Numbered from the stretch's first letter, positions 13,311 to 22,822 are shown. The stretch is DNA of 25,690 nucleotides from Halanaerobium sp041694515 (GCA_041694515.1 JASMSZ010000098.1:1-25690); one strand, 5' to 3'. Notes: a model not told the origin generated them from the letters alone. A program made the numbers and translations.

Positions 13311-16300
13311 AATAGGAGAATTAGAAGAAATTCAAAAGGACTTATTTGCTAAATATTCAGACATAAAAAAAGATAGAATTGTTATTGGTATGGGTACCTG
13401 TGGAATTGCAGCAGGTGCAGAAGAAATACTTACAGCAGTAAAAAAGGAATTAAAGAATTTGAATTTAAATGATATAGAAATTTCAATAACTGGCTGCCTG
13501 GGTATCTGTGCTGAAGAACCAATTATGGAGATTAGAACTGATAATAAACGTTTTATCTATGGTAATTTAAACCCGGAAAAAGCTAGAGAAATTTTAAAAT
13601 CACATTTAATTGGAAAAAATATCATAAATCGCTGGTTGATTGATCCAGAAAGTGACTTTTTTAGCAAACAAAAACGGATTGTACTCAAAAATTGTGGAAA
13701 TATTAATCCAGAAAATATAGAGGAGGCAATTGCAAATCACGGTTATCTTGGGCTTGCCAGAGCTTTAGAAAGTTTCAGTTCAACCGAAGTAATAAAAATT
13801 ATTAAGAATGCAAAATTGCGCGGTAGAGGTGGAGCAGGTTTTCCAACCGGGTTAAAGTGGGAACTTGCAGCAAAAAATAATGATCAAGAAAAATATTTGA
13901 TCTGCAATGCTGATGAAGGAGACCCAGGTGCTTTTATGGATAGAAGCATTTTGGAAGGGGACCCTCACAGACTGCTGGAGGGGATGGCCATAGCAGCTTA
14001 TGCAATTGGTGCTTCCCAGGGATATATTTACTGCCGAGCTGAGTATCCATTAGCAATTAAAAGACTTAAAAATGCAATCAAGGCAGCAGAAAAAATGGGT
14101 TTGCTTGGAGAAAATATTTTAGACAGTGGTTTTGATTTTAAGATAAATATTAGGTTGGGAGCTGGTGCTTTTGTTTGTGGAGAAGAAACTTCACTTATTG
14201 CTTCTATTGAAGGAAAAAGAGGAGAGCCTCGTTCTAAACCACCATTTCCAAGCGAGTCTGGTTTATTTAAAAAAGCAACAGTTATTAACAATGTTGAGAC
14301 TTTATCTAATGTTCCTGAAATAATACGTAAGGGTAGTAAATGGTTTAAAAAGACTGGTACAGAAGCGAGTCCGGGTACCAAAGTTTTTGCTCTGGCTGGA
14401 AAAATAAAAACTAATGGTTTAGTGGAAGTTCCCATGGGAACCACGCCAGGAGAAATAATATTTGACATTTGTGGAGGACTAGAAAATGATGCAGAATTTA
14501 AAGCGGCTCAAACAGGTGGACCGTCTGGAGGATGTATTCCAGTTGAACACTTAAATGTTCCAATTGATTATGATTCGCTTAAAGAGTTAGGAACTATAAT
14601 GGGATCCGGTGGTTTAATAGTTATGGATGATCAGACCTGTATGGTCGATTTAGCAAAATATTTCATTGATTTCTGTAAAGATGAATCATGTGGTCAGTGT
14701 ACCTCCTGTAGAATTGGGACAACAAGAATGCTTGAAGTTTTAGAAAAAATAAGTGAAGGTCGCGGAGAAAAAGAGGATCTTGATTTACTTATAGAAATGG
14801 GAGAAGTAATTAAAGATTCTTCTTTTTGTGGTTTAGGTCAGTCAGCTCCCAATCCAGTTTTAAGCACAATAAGATATTTTAAAGATGAGTATTTAGATCA
14901 TATTGAAAATAAACACTGTGATTCTTCAGTTTGTGCTTCCCTATTTACTTCTCCCTGTCAGAATGCCTGTCCAGCAAATGTTGATATACCTCTATATATA
15001 GATGCTATCAGACAGGGTGATTATAAACGAGCTTATCAAATTATTCAAATTGAAAATCCTTTGGTTTTAGTTTGTGGTCGGGTTTGTTATAATCTCTGTG
15101 AAAATGCATGTAACAGGGATGGAATAGATGAAGCTCTAGCAATAAGAGAATTGAAAAGATTTGCCAGTGATTATCTACTAAAAAATGAGGATGGTTTTCC
15201 AATTCCAGAAATTGAAGCAGAAAAAGATAAAAAAATTGCAGTAATTGGTTCTGGCCCTTCAGGTTTAACTGCAGCTTTTTATCTGCGTAAAAAAGGTTAT
15301 CAGGTTACAATATTTGAGGCGGAAACAGAAGTAGGAGGAATGCTTGCTTTAGGAATTCCAGAATATCGTTTGCCAAAAGAACTCTTAAATGAAGAAATTG
15401 GTGTTTTAACAGCAATGGGGGTAGAAATTGTTGTAAATACTAAAATCGGAGAAGATATATTAATTGAAGATTTAAGAGAAGAAGGTTTTTGGGCTGTATA
15501 TCTGGCTGTAGGAGCTCAAAAAGATAGAGATTTAAATATTGAAGGAAGTGAGGAAGTAGAAGGTTATTACTCTGCTTTAGATGTTTTAAAAGAGCTAAAT
15601 CAGGGTCATGAATTTGATTTTAAAGATAAGAAAATCTCTGTAATTGGAGGCGGAAATGCCGCAATTGATACTGCCAGGAATATGATTAGACTTGGGGCTG
15701 AAGAAGTAAATATTATTTACCGCAGAACTAAGAATGATATGCCTGCACATAAAGAAGAAATAAGGGAAGCAGAATATGAAAGAGTAAATATTTATTCACA
15801 GTTGAATCCAAATAAAATTCATTCTGAAAATAATAAAATTAAAAAATTAGAATGTTTAGAAGTTAAAGGTGGGAAATTTGATCAAAGTGGTAGAAGAAAA
15901 CCAGTTGAAATTAAAGACTCAAAGTTAATGATTGATACCGATATTATTATTTCTGCAGTTGGTCAGGAAGTTGAAGATTATTTTAATAAAGGTAAATTTA
16001 AAGTTGAGTTAACAAAAAATAATTTGATTAAGTCTGAAGGAGATTTTTCGACAAATGTTGATTGGATTTTTGCAGGGGGAGACTGTGTAAGTGGTCCTTC
16101 CACAGTAGTTGAATCAATTCAGCAGGGTAAAAAGGCAGCCTCAGAAATTGATAAATACCTGGGTGGTGATGGAGAAGTAGTTAAAAAAGAAAATTTTGAA
16201 AGAAATATCTCCAGTCCTATTTTAGAGGAACAAAAATCCAGAGTCAAGATGCCTACAATACTTCTGTCTGAAAGGAAAAGAGGATTTAAAGAGGTTGAAA

Positions 16301-16383
16301 AAGGATATTCTTTGGATCAGGCAGTTGAAGAAGCATCTCGCTGCTTACGCTGTGATGTTAAAGAAAAAGAGGAAGTGATATAA
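13303..16383 (+). CDS. hydB: NuoF/HydB-GltD fusion: FMN-NADH subunit joined to an FAD-NAD(P)H module
   Basis: 1026 residues, nearly twice a normal HydB. Residues 1-110 are the thioredoxin-like part (GMGTCGIAAG with C33; TGCLGICAEEP). From about 140 comes the NuoF-type part: GRGGAGFPTGLKW near 174 for NADH, CNADEGDPGAF for FMN, an SLBB segment, then CGQCTSC for a [4Fe-4S] cluster. A second module starts near residue 539: two further iron-sulfur motifs (CQNACP; CGRVCYNLCENAC), FAD binding GSGPSG from 649, and an NAD(P)H-binding GGGNAAID near 782, like the GltD/NfnB subunits of glutamate synthase and Nfn. A CxxC (RCLRC) closes it. An in-frame ATG at 13279 exists, but AAGGAGG 8 bases before 13303 decides the start. 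The stop abuts hydA. It likely moves electrons between NADH, NAD(P)H and HydA; the fusion's exact role is inferred. Confidence 0.9.
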   Translation: MLKIGELEEIQKDLFAKYSDIKKDRIVIGMGTCGIAAGAEEILTAVKKELKNLNLNDIEISITGCLGICAEEPIMEIRTDNKRFIYGNLNPEKAREILKSHLIGKNIINRWLIDPESDFFSKQKRIVLKNCGNINPENIEEAIANHGYLGLARALESFSSTEVIKIIKNAKLRGRGGAGFPTGLKWELAAKNNDQEKYLICNADEGDPGAFMDRSILEGDPHRLLEGMAIAAYAIGASQGYIYCRAEYPLAIKRLKNAIKAAEKMGLLGENILDSGFDFKINIRLGAGAFVCGEETSLIASIEGKRGEPRSKPPFPSESGLFKKATVINNVETLSNVPEIIRKGSKWFKKTGTEASPGTKVFALAGKIKTNGLVEVPMGTTPGEIIFDICGGLENDAEFKAAQTGGPSGGCIPVEHLNVPIDYDSLKELGTIMGSGGLIVMDDQTCMVDLAKYFIDFCKDESCGQCTSCRIGTTRMLEVLEKISEGRGEKEDLDLLIEMGEVIKDSSFCGLGQSAPNPVLSTIRYFKDEYLDHIENKHCDSSVCASLFTSPCQNACPANVDIPLYIDAIRQGDYKRAYQIIQIENPLVLVCGRVCYNLCENACNRDGIDEALAIRELKRFASDYLLKNEDGFPIPEIEAEKDKKIAVIGSGPSGLTAAFYLRKKGYQVTIFEAETEVGGMLALGIPEYRLPKELLNEEIGVLTAMGVEIVVNTKIGEDILIEDLREEGFWAVYLAVGAQKDRDLNIEGSEEVEGYYSALDVLKELNQGHEFDFKDKKISVIGGGNAAIDTARNMIRLGAEEVNIIYRRTKNDMPAHKEEIREAEYERVNIYSQLNPNKIHSENNKIKKLECLEVKGGKFDQSGRRKPVEIKDSKLMIDTDIIISAVGQEVEDYFNKGKFKVELTKNNLIKSEGDFSTNVDWIFAGGDCVSGPSTVVESIQQGKKAASEIDKYLGGDGEVVKKENFERNISSPILEEQKSRVKMPTILLSERKRGFKEVEKGYSLDQAVEEASRCLRCDVKEKEEVI

Positions 16384-18096
16384 ATGGAAAATAAATTAGT
16401 TAATATAGAAATCGATGGAGAAAGTATAGAAGTTGAAGCGGAAACATCTATCTTAGATGCAGCGAAAAAATTAAATAAAGATATCCCAACACTATGCTAT
16501 TTAGAAGAAAAAAACTTAATTGGAGCCTGCAGAATCTGTCTGGTAGAAATTGAAAATTCAGGTAAACTTGCAGCTTCCTGTATAACTCCAGTATCTGAGG
16601 GGCTAAAAATTAAGACTAACAGCAGTAGAATTAGAAGGAATCGGAAAATGAATTTAGAGTTTTTACTCTCAAATCATAATATCGAATGTCCGAGCTGTAT
16701 TAGTAACGAAAGTTGTGAGTTAAGAGAAATTGCTGAAGAATTTGGTGTTAGAGAAGTAAGGTTTGAAGGTAAAAAAAGCAGTTATCAAATGGACCAATCC
16801 ACACCATCAATTTTTCGTGATCCAGAAAAATGTATCCTGTGCAGGCGCTGTGAAAGTGTTTGTAGAGATATTCAATCAGTAGAGGCAGTTCAAGTTTTTG
16901 GAAGGGGGTTTGAAACAGTAATTAAGCCGTCTTTCTATGAAAATTTAGCTGATAGTCCCTGTGTCTTATGCGGACAGTGTACTTTAGTCTGTCCAACCGG
17001 TGCCCTTCGCGAAAAAGAATATATTGAAGAAGTCTGGCAGGCACTGGATGATCCCGAAAAACATGTTGTGGTTCAGACTGCACCTGCAGTTAGAGTTTCA
17101 CTTTCAGAAGCATTTAGTGGCAAATCAGGTGAAATTTGTACAGAAAAAATGGTAACAGCATTAAAAAAACTTGGTTTTGATAAGGTATTTGATACTAATT
17201 TTGCTGCTGATTTAACAATTGTGGAAGAAGCAAATGAATTTGTTGAAAGAATTAATCAGGGGGGTAAGTTACCTCTTTTTACTTCCTGCAGCCCAGGCTG
17301 GATAAATTTTATTGAAGAATATTATCCGGAATATTTAGATAATCTTTCTTCCTGTAAATCACCACAGCAGATGTTTGGAACACTGGCTCACTCATATTAT
17401 CTGGATAATACTGAAGTTGAAGAAAAAGATCTTATAGTAGTTTCTATTATGCCCTGTACTGCCAAAAAGTTTGAAGCTCAAAGAGAGGAAATGGCTGGCG
17501 ATGTTGATTATGTCTTAACAACAAGAGAACTTGCTCAGATGATAAAGGAGGCTGGATTTAAGTTTGAAAATCTTGAAGACAGCAATTTTGATCAACTAAT
17601 GGGTGAATCTACTGGTGCAGGAGCTATATTTGGGACAACAGGTGGTGTTATGGAAGCTGCATTAAGAACTGCTTATGAAAAAATAACAGGAAAAGAATTA
17701 GAGGAGATTGATATTAATGGTGTAAGGGGTTTTGATGAAATTAAAAAAATTACTGTTAATATCGATGGGTTAGAAGTTAAAGCTGCAGTTGCTCATGGAC
17801 TCTCAAATGCAAGGAAAGTTTTTGAAATGATTAAAAAAGGCGAGGAATTTCATTTTATAGAGTTTATGGCCTGCCCGGGCGGCTGTCTTGGAGGAGGAGG
17901 TCAACCACTAGCTGCAGATAAAGAGGTCTTAAAAAATAGAATGAAAGCTATTTATGAAATAGATAAAAACAAAAAATTAAGAAAATCACATGAAAATCCT
18001 TATATTAAAAAATTATATGATGATTATCTTGAAAAACCGGGAAGTGAAACTGCGCATAAACTTCTGCATACTAAATATAAAGCGCGAAAAATTTAA
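16384..18096 (+). CDS. hydA: [FeFe]-hydrogenase catalytic subunit with TSCSPGW variant
   Basis: 570 residues. It is the H2-forming or H2-oxidising subunit. N-terminal electron relay: a [2Fe-2S] domain (LCYLEEKNLIGACRICLVE), a His-Cys3 cluster (NHNIECPSCISNESC), and two [4Fe-4S] motifs (CILCRRCESVC, CVLCGQCTLVC). The H-cluster motifs are L1 TSCSPGW at 300-306, L2 MPCTAKKFE from 356 and L3 MACPGGC from 495 with a GGGGQP tail. The small-subunit-like end (SHENPYIKKLYDDY) is fused. L1 has Ser303 where the common motif is TSCCPGW, and an extra Cys324 appears in SSCKSPQQ. The start codon follows the hydB stop with no gap. No C-terminal extra [2Fe-2S] domain, unlike some trimeric enzymes. No maturase genes are in the window. 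Confidence 0.95.
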   Translation: MENKLVNIEIDGESIEVEAETSILDAAKKLNKDIPTLCYLEEKNLIGACRICLVEIENSGKLAASCITPVSEGLKIKTNSSRIRRNRKMNLEFLLSNHNIECPSCISNESCELREIAEEFGVREVRFEGKKSSYQMDQSTPSIFRDPEKCILCRRCESVCRDIQSVEAVQVFGRGFETVIKPSFYENLADSPCVLCGQCTLVCPTGALREKEYIEEVWQALDDPEKHVVVQTAPAVRVSLSEAFSGKSGEICTEKMVTALKKLGFDKVFDTNFAADLTIVEEANEFVERINQGGKLPLFTSCSPGWINFIEEYYPEYLDNLSSCKSPQQMFGTLAHSYYLDNTEVEEKDLIVVSIMPCTAKKFEAQREEMAGDVDYVLTTRELAQMIKEAGFKFENLEDSNFDQLMGESTGAGAIFGTTGGVMEAALRTAYEKITGKELEEIDINGVRGFDEIKKITVNIDGLEVKAAVAHGLSNARKVFEMIKKGEEFHFIEFMACPGGCLGGGGQPLAADKEVLKNRMKAIYEIDKNKKLRKSHENPYIKKLYDDYLEKPGSETAHKLLHTKYKARKI

Positions 18097-18114
18097 TAAG
18101 ATTAAATTAAAAGC

Positions 18115-18173
18115 AGAGAAATTAAATGAAAATTAAAAAATAAAAAGTTAATTTTCTTAATCTTAGCTTCTCT
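18115..18173 (+). terminator. AT-rich hairpin after hydA, possible terminator
   Basis: GAAAATTAA (18128-18136) pairs with TTAATTTTC (18148-18156), with an outer pairing of AGAGAA (18115-18120) and TTCTCT (18168-18173). It has no U-run and ends just before the -35 of the next promoter. Confidence 0.4.
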
Positions 18174-18174
18174 A

Positions 18175-18203
18175 TTGACAGTTTGATTTTTAAATGGTAA
18201 ACT
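18175..18203 (+). promoter_or_regulatory. Promoter of carAB
   Basis: TTGACA (18175-18180), a 17-base spacer and TAAACT (18198-18203), with an extended -10 TGG at 18195-18197. Transcription starts near 18210, just before the PyrR site. Confidence 0.75.
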
Positions 18204-18231
18204 ATACAACAATAATAAAAGAATATAATTT

Positions 18232-18355
18232 CCTTTTAAATCAGTCCAGAGAGGCTGGTAAAGGTATACAGGTATAGCTATATTTAGCTTTTTATAGTCT
18301 AACTATATCAATTTTAACCTTCAAGCCATTCTTTCTGGTGTGAGGGTTTTATTTT
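18232..18355 (+). promoter_or_regulatory. PyrR-dependent attenuator before carA
   Basis: The binding hairpin runs CCTTT (18232-18236) to AAAGG (18260-18264), with inner CAG/CTG and the loop GTCCAGAGAGGC. A terminator follows: AACCTTCA (18316-18323) with TGAGGGTT (18341-18348) and TTATTTTT. PyrR with UMP holds the hairpin, which prevents an antiterminator and stops transcription when pyrimidines are plentiful. The further leader to 18480 holds a small hairpin AATCAC-TGGA-GTGATT (18434-18449) and nothing else I recognise. Confidence 0.9.
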
Positions 18356-18480
18356 TATCAATAAACTTTAGTGATTTAATTTAAAAGCAGATTAAGGAAA
18401 TAAAGTAGTGAAGCAATAAAGTAGAATTTCTAAAATCACTGGAGTGATTCTAGTAAAAGAAAAAAAGTGGAGGTAGTTCA

Positions 18481-19569
18481 ATGAAAAAAGCAAAACTTGT
18501 TCTAGAAGAAGGGAGTATTTTCGAAGGAGAAATTTTTGGGGCTGAAAAAGAAAGTGCTGGCGAAATTGTTTTTAATACCAGTATGACTGGATATCAGGAA
18601 ATTTTAACTGATCCTTCCTACAAAGGAGAAATAGTATGTATGACTTACCCTTTGATAGGTAATTATGGAATTAATACTGATGATTTCGAGTCTTCTAAAT
18701 CACATGTTAATGGTTTTATTGTCAAAGAATTTGCTGAGGAACCGGAAAATTGGCGCCTGAAAAAGAAACTTGAGGAATACTTAAAGGAAAATGGGATTAC
18801 AGCAATCAGCGGAATAGACACTAGAGCTCTTACTAAAATACTTCGGCGGCAGGGAACAATGCGTGGAATCATAACTACTGAAAATTTGGATCAAGAAAAA
18901 CTAATAGAAAAAGCAAAAAAAGCTGCCGGACTTTCGGGTCGAGATTTAGTTTCACTGGTCAGCAGAAAAGAAATTGAAAAATATGGAGCAGGAAATAAAT
19001 ATAAGGTAGTTTTAGTTGACTGTGGAGCTAAAGCAAACATTAAGGATTCACTACTTAAGCGGAATTGTGAAGTAATAATGGTTCCGGCCAGTACTTCAGC
19101 CAGGAAAATTTTAGATTTTGAACCTGATGGAGTAATGTTTTCGAATGGACCAGGAGATCCGGAAGCTGCCGACTATGTGGCAGATACAATTGCTGATCTT
19201 TTAGGTGAAGTTGCGATTTTTGGAATTTGTCTCGGCCATCAGCTTTTAGGTCGAGCCTGTGGTGCTGACACGTATAAACTTAAATTCGGTCACCGGGGAG
19301 CAAATCATCCGGTTAAAGACTTAAGTACAAATAGAGTTTATATTACTTCTCAAAATCATGGTTTTGCAATCAGGGAAGAATCTTTGCTTGATCTGGAACT
19401 GGAGTTAACTCACATTAATGTAAATGATAAAACAGTAGAAGGTTTTAAACATCAAAAACACCAGGCTTTTTCAGTCCAATATCATCCAGAAGCTTCTCCC
19501 GGACCTGAAGACTCACACTATTTATTTGATCAATTTATAGAAATGTTTAGAGGAGGTAAAGATGCCTAA
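18481..19569 (+). CDS. carA: Carbamoyl phosphate synthase small (glutaminase) subunit
   Basis: 362 residues, the normal length. It hydrolyses glutamine and passes ammonia to CarB through a tunnel for carbamoyl phosphate, the precursor of pyrimidines and arginine. The N-terminal domain has FNTSMTGYQEILTDPSYKG (residues 31-49), a CarA signature. The class I glutamine amidotransferase domain starts near 178, with NGPGDPE, the nucleophile C250 in GICLGHQ, and H335 and E337 in QYHPEASPG. TGGAGG 8 bases upstream decides the start. The stop overlaps the carB start by 8 bases. The PyrR attenuator points to pyrimidine control; no arginine-specific signal was seen. Confidence 0.97.
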   Translation: MKKAKLVLEEGSIFEGEIFGAEKESAGEIVFNTSMTGYQEILTDPSYKGEIVCMTYPLIGNYGINTDDFESSKSHVNGFIVKEFAEEPENWRLKKKLEEYLKENGITAISGIDTRALTKILRRQGTMRGIITTENLDQEKLIEKAKKAAGLSGRDLVSLVSRKEIEKYGAGNKYKVVLVDCGAKANIKDSLLKRNCEVIMVPASTSARKILDFEPDGVMFSNGPGDPEAADYVADTIADLLGEVAIFGICLGHQLLGRACGADTYKLKFGHRGANHPVKDLSTNRVYITSQNHGFAIREESLLDLELELTHINVNDKTVEGFKHQKHQAFSVQYHPEASPGPEDSHYLFDQFIEMFRGGKDA

Positions 19570-22500
19570 AAGAGAAGAGATCAAAAAAGTTATGGTTATT
19601 GGTTCAGGACCAATTATTATCGGACAGGCAGCAGAATTCGATTATTCCGGCAGTCAGGCCTGTCGCGCTCTTAAAGAAGAAGGTCTGGAAGTAGTACTTG
19701 TTAACAGCAACCCAGCTACAATTATGACAGATGAGAATATGGCAGATCGAGTTTATATTGAACCTTTAACAGCTGCTAGTATCATAGAGATCTTAAAAAA
19801 GGAAAACCCCGATGGATTGATTCCTACTTTAGGAGGCCAGATCGCCCTAAATCTGGCAATTGATCTCGAAAAAACAAATATTTTAAAAGATTTGAATGTA
19901 GAGCTTTTAGGAACACCAATTGATACAATTGAGAAGGCAGAAGATAGAAATACCTTTAAAGAATTAATGAATGAGATAGGAGAACCAATTTTAGACAGCA
20001 CAATAGCGGAAAATATTGATCAGGCAAAAGAAATTGCAGCAGAAATTGGTTATCCGGTGATTGTGCGTCCGGCCTATACAATGGGGGGGACCGGTGGTGG
20101 AGTTGCTGATAATTTAGAAGAATTAAAGGAGATTACCGCCCGTGGTTTTAAACACAGCCTGATTGGACAGGTTTTAATAGAAAGAAGTATTAAAGGCTGG
20201 AAGGAAATAGAATATGAAGTAATGCGGGATGCTAATGATAATTGTATAGTTGTCTGCAACATGGAAAATTTTGATCCGGTGGGGGTTCACACTGGAGATA
20301 GTATTGTAGTAGCTCCCAGCCAGACTCTAACAGATAAAGAATATCAGATGTTTAGAAGCTCGGCTTTAAAGATAATCAGAGCTTTAGGGATTGAAGGAGG
20401 TTGTAATGTTCAGTATGCCCTAGATCCCGAGAGTTTTCAGTATTATATTATTGAAGTAAATCCGCGGGTCAGCCGTTCCAGTGCTCTGGCTTCCAAAGCA
20501 ACAGGATATCCGATTGCTAAGGTTTCAGCTCGGATTGCCCTGGGTTACACTCTTGATGAGATAGAAAATGCGATTACAGGTAAAACTACTGCCTGTTTTG
20601 AGCCGGCCTTAGATTATGTGGTCTTTAAAATTCCACGCTGGCCTTTTGATAAGTTCCATTATGCGGACCGGGATCTGGGAACTCAGATGAAGGCCACCGG
20701 AGAGGTAATGGCTATCGAGAGAAATCTGGAAGCTTCAATGCTTAAAGCGGTGCGTTCACTGGAAATCGGCCGTTATGGCTTTTACTTAGAAGAGTTTAGA
20801 AAAATGAGTGATCAGGAAATTGAAGAGACCTTATTTGCAGCAGATGATAATAGACTATTTGTGATAGCTGAAGCACTGCGTCGTGGTTGGACAGTTGAGA
20901 GGGTTCATCAGATTACTGAGATTAGTAACTTCTTTTTACACAAAATAAAAAATATCATTGATTTAGAAAATTCTCTGGCAGCAAATAAAGATAAGATAAA
21001 CGAAAATAGAAAACTTCTGCTGGAGTCTAAAGAAAAAGGATTTTCGGATTCGGAGATTGCTCTTTTAACCGAAAAAACTGAAGCAGAAATAAAATCTATT
21101 AGAGATCAGCTGCAGCTCAAACCAGTATTTAAAATGGTGGATACCTGTGCTGCAGAATTTGAAGCCGAAACCCCTTATTATTATTCTTCTTATGAAAAGT
21201 TTAATGAAGCTCAGCCAACAGCCAGGAAAAAAGTTATGGTTATTGGCTCCGGCCCAATTAGGATCGGCCAGGGAATAGAATTTGATTACTGCAGTGTTCA
21301 TTCTGCCTGGACCTTAAATAAAGAAGGTTATGAGTCAATTATAGTTAATAATAATCCAGAAACTGTGAGTACAGATTTTGATACCTCAGATAGATTATAC
21401 TTTGAACCTCTGACCAAAGAAGATATTATGCATATTATTGAGAATGAGAAACCTGAAGGTGTAATCTGTCAGTTTGGCGGTCAGACTGCCGTTAATTTAG
21501 CAGAGCCTCTGGCAGATTCAGGAGTTGAAATCTTAGGAACTTCAGTTGACTCTATTGACCTGGCAGAGGATAGGGATAGATTTATAGGACTTTTAAATGA
21601 GCTTGAGATACCTGTCCCTGCTGGTGAGGTTGCCGCCTCACTTACGGAAGCAGAAAAAATTGCTGCTGAGATTGAATACCCAGTATTAGTAAGACCTTCT
21701 TATGTACTTGGGGGTCGAGCAATGGAAGTTGTATATAATAAAGAAGAATTAGAAGAATATATGCAGAATGCAGTTAAAGTATCTCCAGATAGGCCGGTGC
21801 TGGTGGATAAATACTTAACTGGAACAGAGATTGAAATTGATGCAATTTCTGATGGAGAAACGGTGATTGTACCTGGAATTATGGAGCATGTAGAGAGAGC
21901 AGGTGTTCATTCAGGAGACAGTATAGCAGTTTATCCTCCTCACCGTTTGTCTGAGAAGTTAAAGCAAAAAGCAGTAGAATATACTGAAAGAATTTCTCGA
22001 GCGCTAAATATCAAAGGTGTTGTCAACATTCAATATGTAGTCAGTGAGGGAGAAATCTTTGTAATTGAAGTTAATCCCCGCTCCAGCCGGACAATTCCTT
22101 ATCTCAGTAAAGTAACAGGAGTACCTATGGTGGATCTGGCAACAAAAGCTCTGCTGGGCAGGAAACTAAAAGATTTAGGCTGGGAAAGTGGAATGGTTCC
22201 TGAAAAAGAATATGTAGCAGTTAAGGTGCCGGTTTTTTCCTTTTCTAAATTAACTCAGGTAGATACCAATCTGGGACCGGAGATGAAATCAACCGGAGAG
22301 GTGCTTGGTCTTGCTGAGAGTTATGAAAAGGCTCTTTATAAAGGATTAATTGGAGCTGGGCTAGAAATTCCAAGAGAGGGTACAATTCTGGCAACAGTTG
22401 CCGATAAAGATAAAGCAGAAGCAGTTAATTATATTAAAGATTTTGCAGGACTTGGTTTTAAAATTGCTGCAACTGAAGGAACAGCAGCAGCTTTAAAAGA

Positions 22501-22777
22501 AGAGGGTCTGGAAGTTGATATTGTTAAAAAGATAGGAGAAGGTTCACCTGATTCGCTAGAAATGATTGTTGATGATCAGGTTGATCTGGTAATCAATACT
22601 TTAACCAAAGGAAAGATACCGGAAAGAGATGGTTTTAAAATTAGAAGGTCAGCAGTAGAGATGGGAATTCCCTGTTTGACTTCACTGGATACAACTCATG
22701 CTATGCTCAAAGTATTAAAAGAAATAGAATATGGAGAAAGAATAGAGTATAAAGCACTTCAGGACTATCAAAAATAA
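19562..22777 (+). CDS. carB: Carbamoyl phosphate synthase large subunit
   Basis: 1071 residues, full length. It makes carbamoyl phosphate from bicarbonate, ammonia from CarA and two ATP. The two homologous halves each begin with the same signature: KKVMVIGSGPIIIGQAAEFD near residue 8, and VMVIGSGPIRIGQGIEFD near 558. Each half has an ATP-grasp fold, with VRPAYTMGGTGGGV in the first and VRPSYVLGGRAMEV in the second. Between them is a helical oligomerisation segment (about 400-550). The last 140 residues (from about GTILATVADKDKAEA) are the methylglyoxal-synthase-like regulatory domain that binds UMP or ornithine. The start ATG overlaps the carA end; AGGAGG precedes it by 5 bases. A long palindrome follows 6 bases after the stop. 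Confidence 0.98.
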   Translation: MPKREEIKKVMVIGSGPIIIGQAAEFDYSGSQACRALKEEGLEVVLVNSNPATIMTDENMADRVYIEPLTAASIIEILKKENPDGLIPTLGGQIALNLAIDLEKTNILKDLNVELLGTPIDTIEKAEDRNTFKELMNEIGEPILDSTIAENIDQAKEIAAEIGYPVIVRPAYTMGGTGGGVADNLEELKEITARGFKHSLIGQVLIERSIKGWKEIEYEVMRDANDNCIVVCNMENFDPVGVHTGDSIVVAPSQTLTDKEYQMFRSSALKIIRALGIEGGCNVQYALDPESFQYYIIEVNPRVSRSSALASKATGYPIAKVSARIALGYTLDEIENAITGKTTACFEPALDYVVFKIPRWPFDKFHYADRDLGTQMKATGEVMAIERNLEASMLKAVRSLEIGRYGFYLEEFRKMSDQEIEETLFAADDNRLFVIAEALRRGWTVERVHQITEISNFFLHKIKNIIDLENSLAANKDKINENRKLLLESKEKGFSDSEIALLTEKTEAEIKSIRDQLQLKPVFKMVDTCAAEFEAETPYYYSSYEKFNEAQPTARKKVMVIGSGPIRIGQGIEFDYCSVHSAWTLNKEGYESIIVNNNPETVSTDFDTSDRLYFEPLTKEDIMHIIENEKPEGVICQFGGQTAVNLAEPLADSGVEILGTSVDSIDLAEDRDRFIGLLNELEIPVPAGEVAASLTEAEKIAAEIEYPVLVRPSYVLGGRAMEVVYNKEELEEYMQNAVKVSPDRPVLVDKYLTGTEIEIDAISDGETVIVPGIMEHVERAGVHSGDSIAVYPPHRLSEKLKQKAVEYTERISRALNIKGVVNIQYVVSEGEIFVIEVNPRSSRTIPYLSKVTGVPMVDLATKALLGRKLKDLGWESGMVPEKEYVAVKVPVFSFSKLTQVDTNLGPEMKSTGEVLGLAESYEKALYKGLIGAGLEIPREGTILATVADKDKAEAVNYIKDFAGLGFKIAATEGTAAALKEEGLEVDIVKKIGEGSPDSLEMIVDDQVDLVINTLTKGKIPERDGFKIRRSAVEMGIPCLTSLDTTHAMLKVLKEIEYGERIEYKALQDYQK

Positions 22778-22783
22778 TATTGG

Positions 22784-22822
22784 GTACCGGGTACTTGGAA
22801 TTACTTTCCAAGTACCCGGTAC
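22784..22822. repeat. 17-bp inverted repeat with GTACC-G-GGTAC core after carB
   Basis: GTACCGGGTACTTGGAA (22784-22800), the loop TTACT, then its exact reverse complement (22806-22822), followed by TTTT. It is related to the palindrome at 11324-11359 through the GTACC-R-GGTAC core next to an unrelated inner stem. Here it may also serve as the carB terminator. Confidence 0.8.

Noticed and set aside
14028..14468. Minus-strand reading frame of 146 codons inside the hydB fusion
   Set aside because: It lies fully inside a strongly supported gene, lacks a proper ribosome-binding site and resembles no protein.
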